Source: JBBDWJ01 sp040902925
Lineage (GTDB): Bacteria > Acidobacteriota > Terriglobia > Bryobacterales > UBA6623
NCBI GenBank assembly: GCA_040902925.1
Contig: JBBDWJ010000240.1
Span: 1 to 17,890, forward strand
DNA: 17,890 nt
Direction: 5' to 3'
Positions 1 to 6,587 of this stretch are shown here, in pieces (within the stretch, counting starts at the first letter, position 1; the number at the start of each line of letters is the position of its first letter). The position numbers and the translations under genes were made by a program. The notes under the pieces were generated by a model. That model ran no database searches. It was not told the origin of the DNA and worked only from the letters and a program-made list of their open reading frames with translations.

Positions 1-594
1 CTGGGCGACGAGGCCGCCGCCGAAACCGACATCGACGACTACTACGAGCTTTTGCAGATCAGTCCCAACGCCGATACGGAGACGATCCAACGGGTCTACC
101 GCATGCTGGCTCAACGCTACCATCCCGACAATAGCGACACGGGAGATGAAAAGGTCTTCCAGCGTGTACTGCAGGCCTATCGTATCCTCGTCGACGCCGA
201 GAAGCGCGCGGCTTACGATGTGAAACATCAGGCCGCGCGGGCGGTCCGTTGGAAAATCTTCGATCAATCCAAGTCGGTGCAGGGCGTCGAAGGAGAGAAA
301 CGGAAACGCTGGGGCATTCTCTCCCTGCTCTACACCAAGATGATCGAGACGCCACGCCAGCCGGGCATCATGATTCGGGATCTCGAGGAACTGTTAGGGT
401 GCCCGAGCGAGCATCTCGAGTTCACGCTTTGGTATCTCAAGCAAAAGGGCCATGTCGTCGGACCGGATAACGGCCGCTACGCCATCACGGCAGACGGCGT
501 GGACAAGGTGGAAGAAATGGGTGGCGCGGGGAAGGAAATGCGGCAACCGCTGCTACTCGAGGAAGCCAAACCGGCCCGGGCTTCGGCAAACTAA
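1..594 (+). CDS. J-domain protein with C-terminal winged-helix-like region (5' end cut)
   Basis: The frame is open from the first base, so the start lies at or before the left edge; 197 residues are visible. Residues about 13-75 form a J domain (DYYELLQISPNAD at the front, the HPD triad at residues 41-43 after a basic helix, then a third helix ending RAAYD). J domains stimulate the ATPase of an Hsp70 (DnaK) partner. There is no Gly/Phe linker and no zinc-finger region, so this is not DnaJ itself. Residues about 105-165 look like a winged helix (SLLYTKMIETPRQPGIMIRDLEEL, then a helix and a GRYAITADGVDKVEE wing), read here only from pattern. A J domain fused to such a module may target Hsp70 to a particular client or to DNA; that is inference. 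It converges on the isomerase gene to its right. Confidence 0.85.
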   Translation: MGDEAAAETDIDDYYELLQISPNADTETIQRVYRMLAQRYHPDNSDTGDEKVFQRVLQAYRILVDAEKRAAYDVKHQAARAVRWKIFDQSKSVQGVEGEKRKRWGILSLLYTKMIETPRQPGIMIRDLEELLGCPSEHLEFTLWYLKQKGHVVGPDNGRYAITADGVDKVEEMGGAGKEMRQPLLLEEAKPARASAN

Positions 595-608
595 TTCACT
601 GTCGACTG

Positions 609-638
609 AGCGTGGCCGCATCCCGTGCGTAGCACGCT
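609..638. terminator. weak inverted repeat in the convergent gap
   Basis: In the 100-base gap between the two convergent genes, AGCGTG (609-614) can pair with CACGCT (633-638). Inside it CGTGC (624-628) can pair with GCACG (632-636) across a three-base loop; the two pairings exclude each other. No T run follows on either strand. It could serve as a weak two-way terminator, but the support is poor. Confidence 0.2.
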
Positions 639-694
639 GCGACTCTACTTAACCAGGATGCTTGCGGCACTCCGGTTGCTCGATGTGCGCGAGG

Positions 695-1723
695 TCAGTC
701 CGAAGCCCCAAACTGCTCGACTACCTGCTGCGCCAGGTAATTCTCGACCCTCGCCTCGTCGCGCGCCACTTCAAGATAAGCGGCCTTGAGCAATTGATCT
801 TTTCTGTTGAGCAAGGTTTCGCGCAGAGTTTGCTGCACGCGCGGGTCGGAAAAATCCCGCTGCCCCGCGGGCTCAATCGAAATCAGGCGGATGATGCGAA
901 ACTCGTCGCCCATCTTGATGACGGGAGAGATCTCGCCCGGTGACAGGGACGCCACGACTCTGCGCAGCGTGAGATCCGCCTCTTCAAGCGAGGATTGCGG
1001 AATAAAGCCTAAGTCGCCGCCGCTGGCCGTCGAAACCGAATCCTCGGAGAGGTTTTGCGCGACGTGGGCGAAATCTTCGCCGTTCTGCAGCCTCTGAGCG
1101 ATCATTTCGATTTTCGCTTGCGCCGTCTCGACGTCACGGGCGTCGTCGTTGAGCAGGTTGGGCACGGGAACTTCCGGCTTGGCGGTAACGACGATTTGGG
1201 CCAAGTGAACCTGTTGTTCAGGAAGGTTGAAGCTGGCTTTGTTCTCTTCGTAGAACGACTTTAGTTCGGCGTCAGCGACCGAAATGCGAGAGGTGACTTC
1301 CTTGTTGAACAGCTTCTCGATCGTCAGCGTTCGCCGCACCTCGGTCCTGAGGTCTTCGACGCTCATCGCCCTGCTCTGAAGGTACTTTTCAAAGGCCGCG
1401 TCGCTGTCGTAGGGCGAGCGAAACTCTTTGATTCGGGCATCCACTTCGGAATCGACAGCCATGAGCCCAAGCTTTTCAGCCCGCTGCAGCATGATTTGGC
1501 GGTCAATCACCTCCCGCAAGAGATTGAGCCGCAACATTGCTTGCTCGTCTTCGGAGGTGGGGGCTTGGGTTTGATCAACCTGGCTTTGGAAGTATTGCTC
1601 GAGCTCTGCGCGAGTGATCGTGTAGCCGTTGACGACCGCCGCGACGCCGTCCTGGGATTTGGACTGACATCCCGCGCCAAGCAGCACAAATACGAGGAGT
1701 AAGGCTGACCTGCGCGCCCTCAT
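695..1723 (-). CDS. SurA/PpiC-type peptidyl-prolyl isomerase, probable lipoprotein
   Basis: The 342-residue protein begins with a short basic stretch and a hydrophobic segment (residues 7-18) ending LLGAGC, with Cys19 as the likely lipidated residue. The lipobox is not canonical: Gly, not Leu, sits at -3, and Leu is at -4. A SurA-like N-terminal chaperone region follows (NGYTITRAELEQYF at 32-45 and long helices to about 165). One parvulin rotamase domain follows at about 169-284, with the family's QVHLAQIVV opening and the GGDLGFIPQSSL loop. A helical tail closes the protein. Relatives fold exported and outer-membrane proteins outside the inner membrane by isomerising proline bonds. Only one rotamase domain is present, against two in E. 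coli SurA. The start has no clear ribosome site. It follows rplQ after 193 bases and a terminator-like hairpin, so it is probably a separate unit. Confidence 0.88.
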   Translation of the reverse strand: MRARRSALLLVFVLLGAGCQSKSQDGVAAVVNGYTITRAELEQYFQSQVDQTQAPTSEDEQAMLRLNLLREVIDRQIMLQRAEKLGLMAVDSEVDARIKEFRSPYDSDAAFEKYLQSRAMSVEDLRTEVRRTLTIEKLFNKEVTSRISVADAELKSFYEENKASFNLPEQQVHLAQIVVTAKPEVPVPNLLNDDARDVETAQAKIEMIAQRLQNGEDFAHVAQNLSEDSVSTASGGDLGFIPQSSLEEADLTLRRVVASLSPGEISPVIKMGDEFRIIRLISIEPAGQRDFSDPRVQQTLRETLLNRKDQLLKAAYLEVARDEARVENYLAQQVVEQFGASD

Positions 1724-1763
1724 GATTCTATTCTACGCCGACAAAAGATGGTACTAACGCCGA

Positions 1764-1792
1764 AAAATAGACTTAAATTCAGTCTGCAGCAA
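1764..1792 (-). promoter_or_regulatory. possible promoter of the isomerase gene
   Basis: On the minus strand TTGCTG (1792-1787) and TATTTT (1769-1764) are 17 bases apart, which would place a transcript start about 35 bases before the gene. Both boxes match consensus only partly (3/6 and 4/6). The spacer is AT-rich and holds an imperfect 15-base palindrome (1770-1784, arms GACT and AGTC), a possible operator. The region is clearly lower in GC than its surroundings. Confidence 0.35.
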
Positions 1793-1845
1793 CCAAATTA
1801 GCGGCAGAAAAGAGCCCTTCCACACTGTTTCGCGGAAGCCTGTCT

Positions 1846-1876
1846 AAAACGAGACGAGGCCCACCATCGGGGCCTC
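1846..1876 (-). terminator. hairpin terminator after rplQ
   Basis: About 40 bases after the rplQ stop, on the minus strand, GAGGCCC (1876-1870) pairs perfectly with GGGCCTC (1862-1856) across a seven-base loop. The bases GTCTCG and then TTTT (1849-1846) follow. The T run is short and six bases away from the stem, so termination may be partial or helped by Rho. The position fits the end of the whole ribosomal-protein unit. Confidence 0.55.
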
Positions 1877-1916
1877 AGTCGGGGAGAGCAAAAATCACGT
1901 TAACGCCGCAAAGATT

Positions 1917-2378
1917 TTACTTCTTCTCTTCCGATGAGCTGTCGGCTTCCGGCCCCTGCTCCTGCGCGCGCTTCATGCGGTCCTCGCGGCGCAGGCGGCG
2001 CTCCGCGGCGCGTTTTTTGAGCTCGGAACCAAGCACTTCGATCATCGCTTCCTCGGCGCCGTCTCCCTTGCGAAATCCCAAGCGCATGATGCGCGTGTAA
2101 CCGCCGGGCCGCTCGGAAAAGCGAGGCCCTAACGTCTCGAACAGCTTCTTGACAGCCACAGGGGATACCAAGGAAGCCGCTGCCTGCCTCCGAGCATGCA
2201 GCGTGTCGCGCTTGGCCAGCGTAATGATCTTCTCCACGAAAGGGCGAACCGCTTTCGCCTTCGTGACGGTCGTCACTACGCGGTCGTGAAGAATGATGCT
2301 GGTGGCCAAGCCGCGCAGCAACGCCTTGCGGGCGCTGCTGTCCCGTTGAAGCTTATAGCCGCCTTTCCTGTGTCGCAT
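1917..2378 (-). CDS. rplQ: 50S ribosomal protein L17
   Basis: L17 is a large-subunit protein near the peptide exit region. The family opening MRHRKGGYKLQRDSSARKA is present, as is the conserved GGYTRIMRLG segment at about residues 91-100. The protein has 153 residues. The conserved domain ends near residue 120, and a charged tail (REDRMKRAQEQ, then an acidic Ser/Glu end with KK) makes it longer than the usual 115-130. It is the last gene of the alpha-operon part, 33 bases after rpoA, with an AGGG ribosome site about ten bases before the ATG. That site lies in a duplicated 18-base segment. Confidence 0.97.
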   Translation of the reverse strand: MRHRKGGYKLQRDSSARKALLRGLATSIILHDRVVTTVTKAKAVRPFVEKIITLAKRDTLHARRQAAASLVSPVAVKKLFETLGPRFSERPGGYTRIMRLGFRKGDGAEEAMIEVLGSELKKRAAERRLRREDRMKRAQEQGPEADSSSEEKK

Positions 2379-2380
2379 TT

Positions 2381-2416
2381 TCTATACCCTGCTTCTTCTC
2401 TATAGCCTGCTTCATT
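2381..2416 (-). repeat. 18-nt tandem duplication at the rpoA/rplQ junction
   Basis: Two adjacent 18-base units (2381-2398 and 2399-2416) agree at 15 of 18 positions. In each, the minus strand reads GAAGCAGG(C/G)TATAGA. The unit nearer rplQ supplies its Shine-Dalgarno bases, and the other overlaps the last codons and stop of rpoA. It looks like a small slippage duplication that lengthened the spacer between the two genes. Confidence 0.7.
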
Positions 2417-3461
2417 CGGAGCCGACTTCGGCCTCTTCTTCTTCGTCGTTGGCGCCATCTTCCTCGCCGATCCCTACCGCGCCGGGCGGTGTGACCAGAC
2501 GGCCGTGCTCGTCAAATCGCATGCCGAGGGACAGGCCCATGGCTGTGAGAATCTCTTTGATCTCGTTGAGCGATTTGCGGCCGAAGTTCTTGGTCTTCAG
2601 CATGTCGGCCTCGGTCCGCTGCACCAAGTCGCCGATCGTCTGAATGTTGGCGTTCTTCAGGCAATTGTAGGAGCGCACGCTCAACTCGAGCTCTTCCACC
2701 GAGCGGTTGAGATGCTCGTTGAAGCGGTCGGCGGCGCTCTCGGTAGGCGTCTCTTCGGCGGCGGCCTCTTCCTCGAAGTTGATGAAGATCGTCATGTGAT
2801 CTTTAATCAGCTTCGCCGCCAGGCCGATTGCATCCTGGGGAGTGACCGCTCCGTTGGTCCAGACTTCCACGCTCAACTTGTCATAGTCGGTCATCTGCCC
2901 AAGGCGGGCGGCTTCGACCGCATAATTGACCTTGCGGACCGGCGAATGCACGGAATCGATCGGGATATAGCCTAGCGCCAGATCTTCGTCGAAGTTCTTC
3001 TCGGCGCTTACGTAGCCGCGGCCGAGCTTGACGCGCATCTCGACGTCCAGCAGACCGCCTTCGCTGACGGTTGCGATATATACCTTGGGATCGAGGATCG
3101 CGACTTCCGAATCCGCCTCGATCTGGCCGCTGTAGACCGGCCCAGGCTCGGTCGCGCGCACGCGAATCGTGCGGGCGCCCTCGGCGTGCAGCTTCAGCGG
3201 AATCTGCTTCAGATTGAGGATGATGTCGGTGGCGTCTTCGACCACACCCGGGATCGGGCTAAACTCGTGGGAAATCCCTTCGATCTTCACCGCCGTAATC
3301 GCGGCGCCTTCGATCGAACTCAGCAGCGCGCGCCGCAGGGAGTTCCCGATGGTAGTGCCAAATCCACGCTCGAACGGCTGCGCGGTGAATTTGCCGTACA
3401 CTTCGGTCAGCAAATCGCCGTCAACAGCAAGCCTTTTGGGCCTTTGGAAACCTTTCCACAT
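2412..3461 (-). CDS. rpoA: RNA polymerase alpha subunit
   Basis: Alpha dimerises to seed assembly of RNA polymerase and contacts upstream promoter DNA and activators. The N-terminal domain runs to about residue 230, with the assembly motif FGTTIGNSLRRALLSS at 34-49. A Glu/Ala/Thr linker follows, and then the C-terminal domain at about 252-316. In that domain Arg263, Asn266, Lys269, Gly294 and Lys296 line up with the E. coli UP-element contacts R265, N268, K271, G296 and K298. At 349 residues it is some 20 longer than E. coli alpha because of an acidic tail (EEDGANDEEEEAEVGSE). A strong ribosome site (AAGGGG about 11 bases upstream) supports the chosen ATG. It lies between rpsD and rplQ as in the classical alpha operon. 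Confidence 0.98.
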   Translation of the reverse strand: MWKGFQRPKRLAVDGDLLTEVYGKFTAQPFERGFGTTIGNSLRRALLSSIEGAAITAVKIEGISHEFSPIPGVVEDATDIILNLKQIPLKLHAEGARTIRVRATEPGPVYSGQIEADSEVAILDPKVYIATVSEGGLLDVEMRVKLGRGYVSAEKNFDEDLALGYIPIDSVHSPVRKVNYAVEAARLGQMTDYDKLSVEVWTNGAVTPQDAIGLAAKLIKDHMTIFINFEEEAAAEETPTESAADRFNEHLNRSVEELELSVRSYNCLKNANIQTIGDLVQRTEADMLKTKNFGRKSLNEIKEILTAMGLSLGMRFDEHGRLVTPPGAVGIGEEDGANDEEEEAEVGSE

Positions 3462-3518
3462 GCCTTTTTTCCCCTTAGGAAATGGGACTAACCGCCGGCC
3501 CTAGGGCTCGGCCCGGAA

Positions 3519-4154
3519 CTACCGGGAATAAAGTTCCACGATCAATTGCTCATTGACCGGGATTTGGACCAACTCTTCGCGCCGCGGCATCGCAGTGACC
3601 TTGGCCCTAAAGGCTTCGCGGTCGAACTCGATCCAACTCGGCGCCATGGCGTGGGACGAAGCGTCCAGGGCCGCCAGTACGCCGGCGTGTGTGCGGCTCG
3701 GCTCGGCAAGTTCGACGATATCGCCGGGCTTTACGGTGTACGAAGGGATATCCACCTTGTGCCCGTTCACCTGAACGTGGCCATGCCGCACGATCTGGCG
3801 CGCCTGCGAGCGGCTAGCAGCGAAACCGATGCGGTAGATCACGCTGTCGAGGCGGCGCTCGAGCAATGCGAGCAGGTTTTCACCCACCACGCCTTTCATC
3901 TGCACGGCCTTCTGATAGTAATTCCGGAACTGCCGCTCGAGCACGCCGTAAATGCGGCGCACGCGCTGCTTTTCCCGAAGCTGCGTGCCGTAGCCGGAAA
4001 GCTTCTTAGGGCGACGGCTCTTGCCGTGCTGGCCGGGTACGTAGTTGCGTTTCTCAATCGCGCAACTGGGCCCATAGCAGCGTTCGCCCTTCAGGAAAAG
4101 CTTTAAACCTTCCCGCCGGCACAGCCGGCAAACTGGTCCTATATGTCGTGCCAT
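3519..4154 (-). CDS. rpsD: 30S ribosomal protein S4
   Basis: S4 starts assembly of the 16S rRNA 5' domain. In many bacteria it also represses its own operon; no such leader structure could be recognised here. The 211-residue protein has the family architecture: an N-terminal region with four cysteines (C9-x2-C12-x13-C26-x4-C31), so this is the zinc-binding form, then the QLREKQRVRRIYG helix. An S4 RNA-binding domain follows at about residues 98-160 (LERRLDSVIYRIGFAASRSQARQIVRHGHVQVNG). It ends IPVNEQLIVELYSR, normal for the family. It lies 57 bases before rpoA and 80 bases after rpsK. Confidence 0.98.
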   Translation of the reverse strand: MARHIGPVCRLCRREGLKLFLKGERCYGPSCAIEKRNYVPGQHGKSRRPKKLSGYGTQLREKQRVRRIYGVLERQFRNYYQKAVQMKGVVGENLLALLERRLDSVIYRIGFAASRSQARQIVRHGHVQVNGHKVDIPSYTVKPGDIVELAEPSRTHAGVLAALDASSHAMAPSWIEFDREAFRAKVTAMPRREELVQIPVNEQLIVELYSR

Positions 4155-4234
4155 GTGCTTTTCAAAAACCTTTGCTCGTTCACCTGGTAGTCTCTATGCC
4201 CGCCGCGGCCATCCGGCCCGGCAGGATTACTGCA

Positions 4235-4645
4235 TCAAACACGTCTCTTTTTGGGCGGCCGGCAACCGTTGTGCGGTATGGGCGTGACGTCGCGGATATG
4301 CGTGACGTGAATGCCAACCGTCGAAAACGCGCGAATCGCCGACTCGCGTCCACCGCCGGGTCCCTTGACGCGAACCGAAACCTGCCGCAAGCCGTGATCC
4401 TTGGCGGCGTTCGCCGCGGTCAGACTGGCCTGCTGCGCGGCAAAGGGCGTTCCCTTCTGCGAGCCGCGGAAGCCGAGGGAGCCCGAACTGGACCACGACA
4501 ACACGTTGCCATCCAGGTCGGTGATCGTCACGATCGTGTTGTTGAACGTCGCTTGAATGTGAACGACCCCCACCGGCACCGTCTTTTTGGTGCGGCTCTT
4601 GAACTTCTTTTTTCCGCTTTTGCCCTTTGCTGCTGCTTTTGCCAT
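4235..4645 (-). CDS. rpsK: 30S ribosomal protein S11
   Basis: S11 forms part of the small-subunit platform near the mRNA exit (E site). The 136-residue protein has a lysine-rich start, then the conserved VHIQATFNNTIVTITDLDGN, the glycine-rich GSLGFRGSQKGTPFAAQ and the C-terminal IRDVTPIPHNGCRPPKKRRV. Its length is normal. It sits between rpsM and rpsD as in most alpha operons, with 29 bases between the rpsM stop and its ATG. Confidence 0.98.
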   Translation of the reverse strand: MAKAAAKGKSGKKKFKSRTKKTVPVGVVHIQATFNNTIVTITDLDGNVLSWSSSGSLGFRGSQKGTPFAAQQASLTAANAAKDHGLRQVSVRVKGPGGGRESAIRAFSTVGIHVTHIRDVTPIPHNGCRPPKKRRV

Positions 4646-4675
4646 AGTTTCCCGTTCCGCGTTCGACCTATCCGG

Positions 4676-5059
4676 TTACTTCTTGGTTGCCTTTTTCTTG
4701 CCGGCGACGGCGCCGCGCCGCGGCCCTTTGCGCGTTCGCGAGTTGGTGTGGGTTCGCTGACCGCGCACCGGCAGCCCACGGCGATGCCGCAGCCCCCGAT
4801 AGCAGCCGATTTCCATCAGCCGCCGGATGTTCATGGCGACTTCTTTGCGCAGATCGCCCTCGACAGCGCCTTCGTCTTCGAGCAGCTTGCGCAAGGCGGT
4901 GATCTCGTTGTCGTCGAGATCGCCCATCTTCTTACCAAAATCGATACCGGCGCGGTAGAGCAACGAGCGGGAGCGGGTCAACCCGATCCCATAGATCGCC
5001 GTCAAGGCAATTTCAGCCCGCTTGTTGTTCGGTAAATCGACGCCTTCCAATCGTGCCAT
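4676..5059 (-). CDS. rpsM: 30S ribosomal protein S13
   Basis: S13 sits at the head of the small subunit and bridges to the large subunit and P-site tRNA. The 127-residue protein begins MARLEGVDLPNNKR and carries the helix-two-turn-helix element IYGIGLTRSRSLLYRAGI. It also has the conserved RGLRHRRGLPVRGQRTHTN segment followed by a basic tail ending GKKKATKK, which contacts tRNA in known ribosomes. Its length and order (rpmJ, rpsM, rpsK) are ordinary. Confidence 0.98.
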   Translation of the reverse strand: MARLEGVDLPNNKRAEIALTAIYGIGLTRSRSLLYRAGIDFGKKMGDLDDNEITALRKLLEDEGAVEGDLRKEVAMNIRRLMEIGCYRGLRHRRGLPVRGQRTHTNSRTRKGPRRGAVAGKKKATKK

Positions 5060-5080
5060 TGGCCTTCTCCCGGCAGAGCC

Positions 5081-5194
5081 TCAGCCCTGCCTCTGCTTAT
5101 GCTTCGGGTTGACACACTGCACCCTCACGACGCCTTTGCGCCGGATGATCTTGCAGTCCTTGCACAACCTTTTGACGGACGCTCGTACTTTCAT
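5081..5194 (-). CDS. rpmJ: 50S ribosomal protein L36
   Basis: This 37-residue gene begins MKVRASVKRLCKDCKIIRRK. It has the zinc ligands Cys11, Cys14, Cys27 and His32, so it is the zinc-binding (C+) form of L36, which binds 23S rRNA near the factor-binding side. Its ATG overlaps the infA stop as ATGA (5191-5194), which implies translational coupling. It lies 21 bases before rpsM. The order infA, rpmJ, rpsM is the usual one. Confidence 0.96.
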   Translation of the reverse strand: MKVRASVKRLCKDCKIIRRKGVVRVQCVNPKHKQRQG

Positions 5195-5418
5195 GTCTTA
5201 CACCGCTCGGTGATACGGCCGCGCCGCCGATCGCTGGCGGAGGGTTCGACCTCCACTCGATCACCCGGCAGCAGCCGCAAAAAATCGTTGCCGCTACGCG
5301 TTCCCACATGCGCCAGCAGCGTATTCTGATCGTCGAGCCGGACTCGAAACAAATCGTTCGGCAAACTCTCTACGATCGTTCCGCGCATGCCGCCGCGCTT
5401 CTCGGAGGCCTTCGCCAT
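5191..5418 (-). CDS. infA: translation initiation factor IF-1
   Basis: IF-1 occupies the A site of the small subunit during initiation. The start is taken at the ATG giving MAKASEKRGGMRGTIVESLP, because a ribosome site (TAGGGA) sits five bases before it and the family begins this way; the frame stays open further upstream. The 75-residue product is a single OB fold with NDLFRVRLDDQNTLLAHV and FLRLLPGDRVEVE, close to the family's 72 residues. It is somewhat divergent: the loop usually like SGKMRMN reads GTRSGND, and YDLTRGRI reads SDRRRGRI. It lies eight bases after map. Confidence 0.95.
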   Translation of the reverse strand: MAKASEKRGGMRGTIVESLPNDLFRVRLDDQNTLLAHVGTRSGNDFLRLLPGDRVEVEPSASDRRRGRITERCKT

Positions 5419-5426
5419 CGGCGTCC

Positions 5427-6197
5427 CTACGGTTCGGTCAAAATCCACGGCCCGTCTTCGGTCACCGCGACGCAATGCTCGAAATGCGCGGCGGGCGCGC
5501 CATCCACGGTTACCGCTGTCCAACGGTCCGCCAGCACCCGGGTCTCGGGCGTCCCAGCGCAGACCATCGGCTCGACTGCGAGCACCACGCCCGGCCGCAG
5601 CCGCGGGTTGCTCACTTTCGGATCCACATAATTCGGCACGTGCGGCTCTTCGTGCAGCTTGGTTCCAATGCCGTGGCCAACAAACTCGCGGACCACCGAA
5701 AACCCATTCCGCTCGACGTGCTGCTGCACGGCGCCGCAGACATCGAAGAGCTTGCTGCCGACTCGCATCTGTTCGATCGCCCGATCCAGAGCCTCACGAG
5801 TCACGTTCATGAGCCGCTGGGTCTCGGGCGCGATCTTTCCGACCGCCACTGTGGTGGCCGAATCGCCGTAGTAGCCGTCCAACTGGACACCGATATCGAT
5901 CTTTACGATGTCCCCCTCCTTCAGCACGCGCTTGCGGGAGGGAATCCCATGCACGACCTCTTCATTGATCGAGGTACACAATACGCAGGGATATCGCTTG
6001 CCCGCGGCCGGCACATAGTAGCCCTTGAAAGCGGCACGAGCGCCGGCGTCCGATACCATCTTTTCCGCTACAACTTCCAGGTCGTGCGTCGAAATCCCGG
6101 GCTCTACCCGCTGGCGCAGCACACTGAGGATTTGAGCCACCAAACGACCGCTGGCGCGCATCTTCTCCAACTCCGACGGGCTCTTACGAATAATCAT
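5427..6197 (-). CDS. map: methionine aminopeptidase, type I
   Basis: This enzyme removes the initiator methionine from new proteins in the cytoplasm. The 256-residue product has the complete pita-bread fold with all expected metal and catalytic residues: His83, Asp101, Asp112, His175, Glu209 and Glu240. These sit in NEEVVHGIP, VKIDIGVQLDGYYGDSATT, GHGIGTKLHEEPHVPNY, VLAVEPM and AHFEHCVAVTEDG. They match E. coli H79, D97, D108, H171, E204 and E235. The start at MIIRKSPSELEKMR fits the family; the frame stays open upstream, but those codons lie in the decayed adk. No strong ribosome site precedes it. The ATG overlaps the last stop of the adk relic as ATGA, so the gene was probably once coupled to adk translation. 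Confidence 0.97.
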   Translation of the reverse strand: MIIRKSPSELEKMRASGRLVAQILSVLRQRVEPGISTHDLEVVAEKMVSDAGARAAFKGYYVPAAGKRYPCVLCTSINEEVVHGIPSRKRVLKEGDIVKIDIGVQLDGYYGDSATTVAVGKIAPETQRLMNVTREALDRAIEQMRVGSKLFDVCGAVQQHVERNGFSVVREFVGHGIGTKLHEEPHVPNYVDPKVSNPRLRPGVVLAVEPMVCAGTPETRVLADRWTAVTVDGAPAAHFEHCVAVTEDGPWILTEP

Positions 6198-6229
6198 GCT
6201 TCGTTCAGGATGCGCACGAACGGGCCGGC

Positions 6230-6249
6230 GGCATCGGTCGACCGATGCC
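6230..6249. repeat. perfect 20-bp palindrome upstream of map
   Basis: GGCATCGGTC is followed directly by its exact reverse complement, GACCGATGCC, centred 42 bases before the map start. On the plus strand five T bases follow (6250-6254), so in that direction it resembles an intrinsic terminator with an eight-base stem and TCGA loop. On the minus strand, the direction of the genes, five A bases precede it and no T run follows. It could be an operator, an RNA hairpin in the map leader, a block to antisense transcription, or chance inside the dead adk. Confidence 0.6.
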
Positions 6250-6473
6250 TTTTTCCAACTGGCGACGCCACAGGCAAGGAAAGCCAAGAGTACACGCGGC
6301 GGCCCGCGGCCGGAAGATCGCAGCCTACCTCAACGCGATCGCCGCTGCATATCGCCACACGCGCTTGGCAGAAGTTTACAAACGTCAGAAAGCTTCGGCG
6401 GGTTCGAGTGTGTGTTCTAGATGGCGCCACAGTCCGGGCACAGTCGCCAGCCAGTAATCCGTTTGTTAGCTTC

Positions 6474-6503
6474 ATTATAGCCAATCGCGATTTTAATGAC
6501 CAA
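6474..6503 (-). promoter_or_regulatory. possible internal promoter for map and the alpha-operon genes
   Basis: The minus strand has TTGGTC (6503-6498), an 18-base AT-rich spacer, and a perfect TATAAT (6479-6474). A start near 6467 would give a leader of about 270 bases before map. The TATAAT overlaps the Tyr-Asn codons of the adk relic, so it may have arisen by chance and then been kept or lost. The -35 box matches only at its first three positions. It could supply extra transcription for map through rplQ. Confidence 0.4.
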
Positions 6504-6587
6504 CCGCGCCAGCCGCTGCTCGAACTGCCGCCCACGGGGCGCCGTGCGCGGCCCCATGGATCATGCACGCCGCCAAACCTTCATTTC

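Larger units (their letters stand above)
6194..6557 (-). pseudogene. adk: decayed adenylate kinase gene
   Basis: No intact gene lies between secY and map, but an adk wreck does. From 6557 the minus strand encodes 46 residues: MGPRTAPRGRQFEQRLARLV, IKIAIGYNEANKRITGW, then RLCPDCGAI and a TAG at 6419-6417. The same frame continues after the stop as NTHSNPPKLSDVC. The adenylate kinase LID region has the pattern R-x-C-P-x-C-G-x-x-Y, then PPK, then C-D, so TAG stands where Tyr is expected. GPRTAP probably derives from the GFPRT motif. The P-loop and most of the AMP-binding half are missing. After SDVC the family match moves between frames, with MQRRSR in one and DRVEV in the next. The final frame ends GPFVRILNEA with a TGA overlapping the map ATG. 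An ATG at 6584 just after the secY stop may be the old start. A working adk presumably exists elsewhere. Confidence 0.85.

Noticed and set aside
3498..3507. GCCCTAGGGC palindrome between rpsD and rpoA
   Set aside because: It is only ten bases long, in GC-rich sequence, with no T run or promoter beside it; it is likely chance.
4148..5035. 295-codon open frame on the plus strand
   Set aside because: It is the antisense shadow of rpsK and rpsM.
6194..6568. 124-codon minus-strand frame between secY and map as a new gene
   Set aside because: Its first half is out of frame with the recognisable adk residues, and only its end (GPFVRILNEA) fits adk. It is better explained as one frame of the decayed gene than as a new protein.
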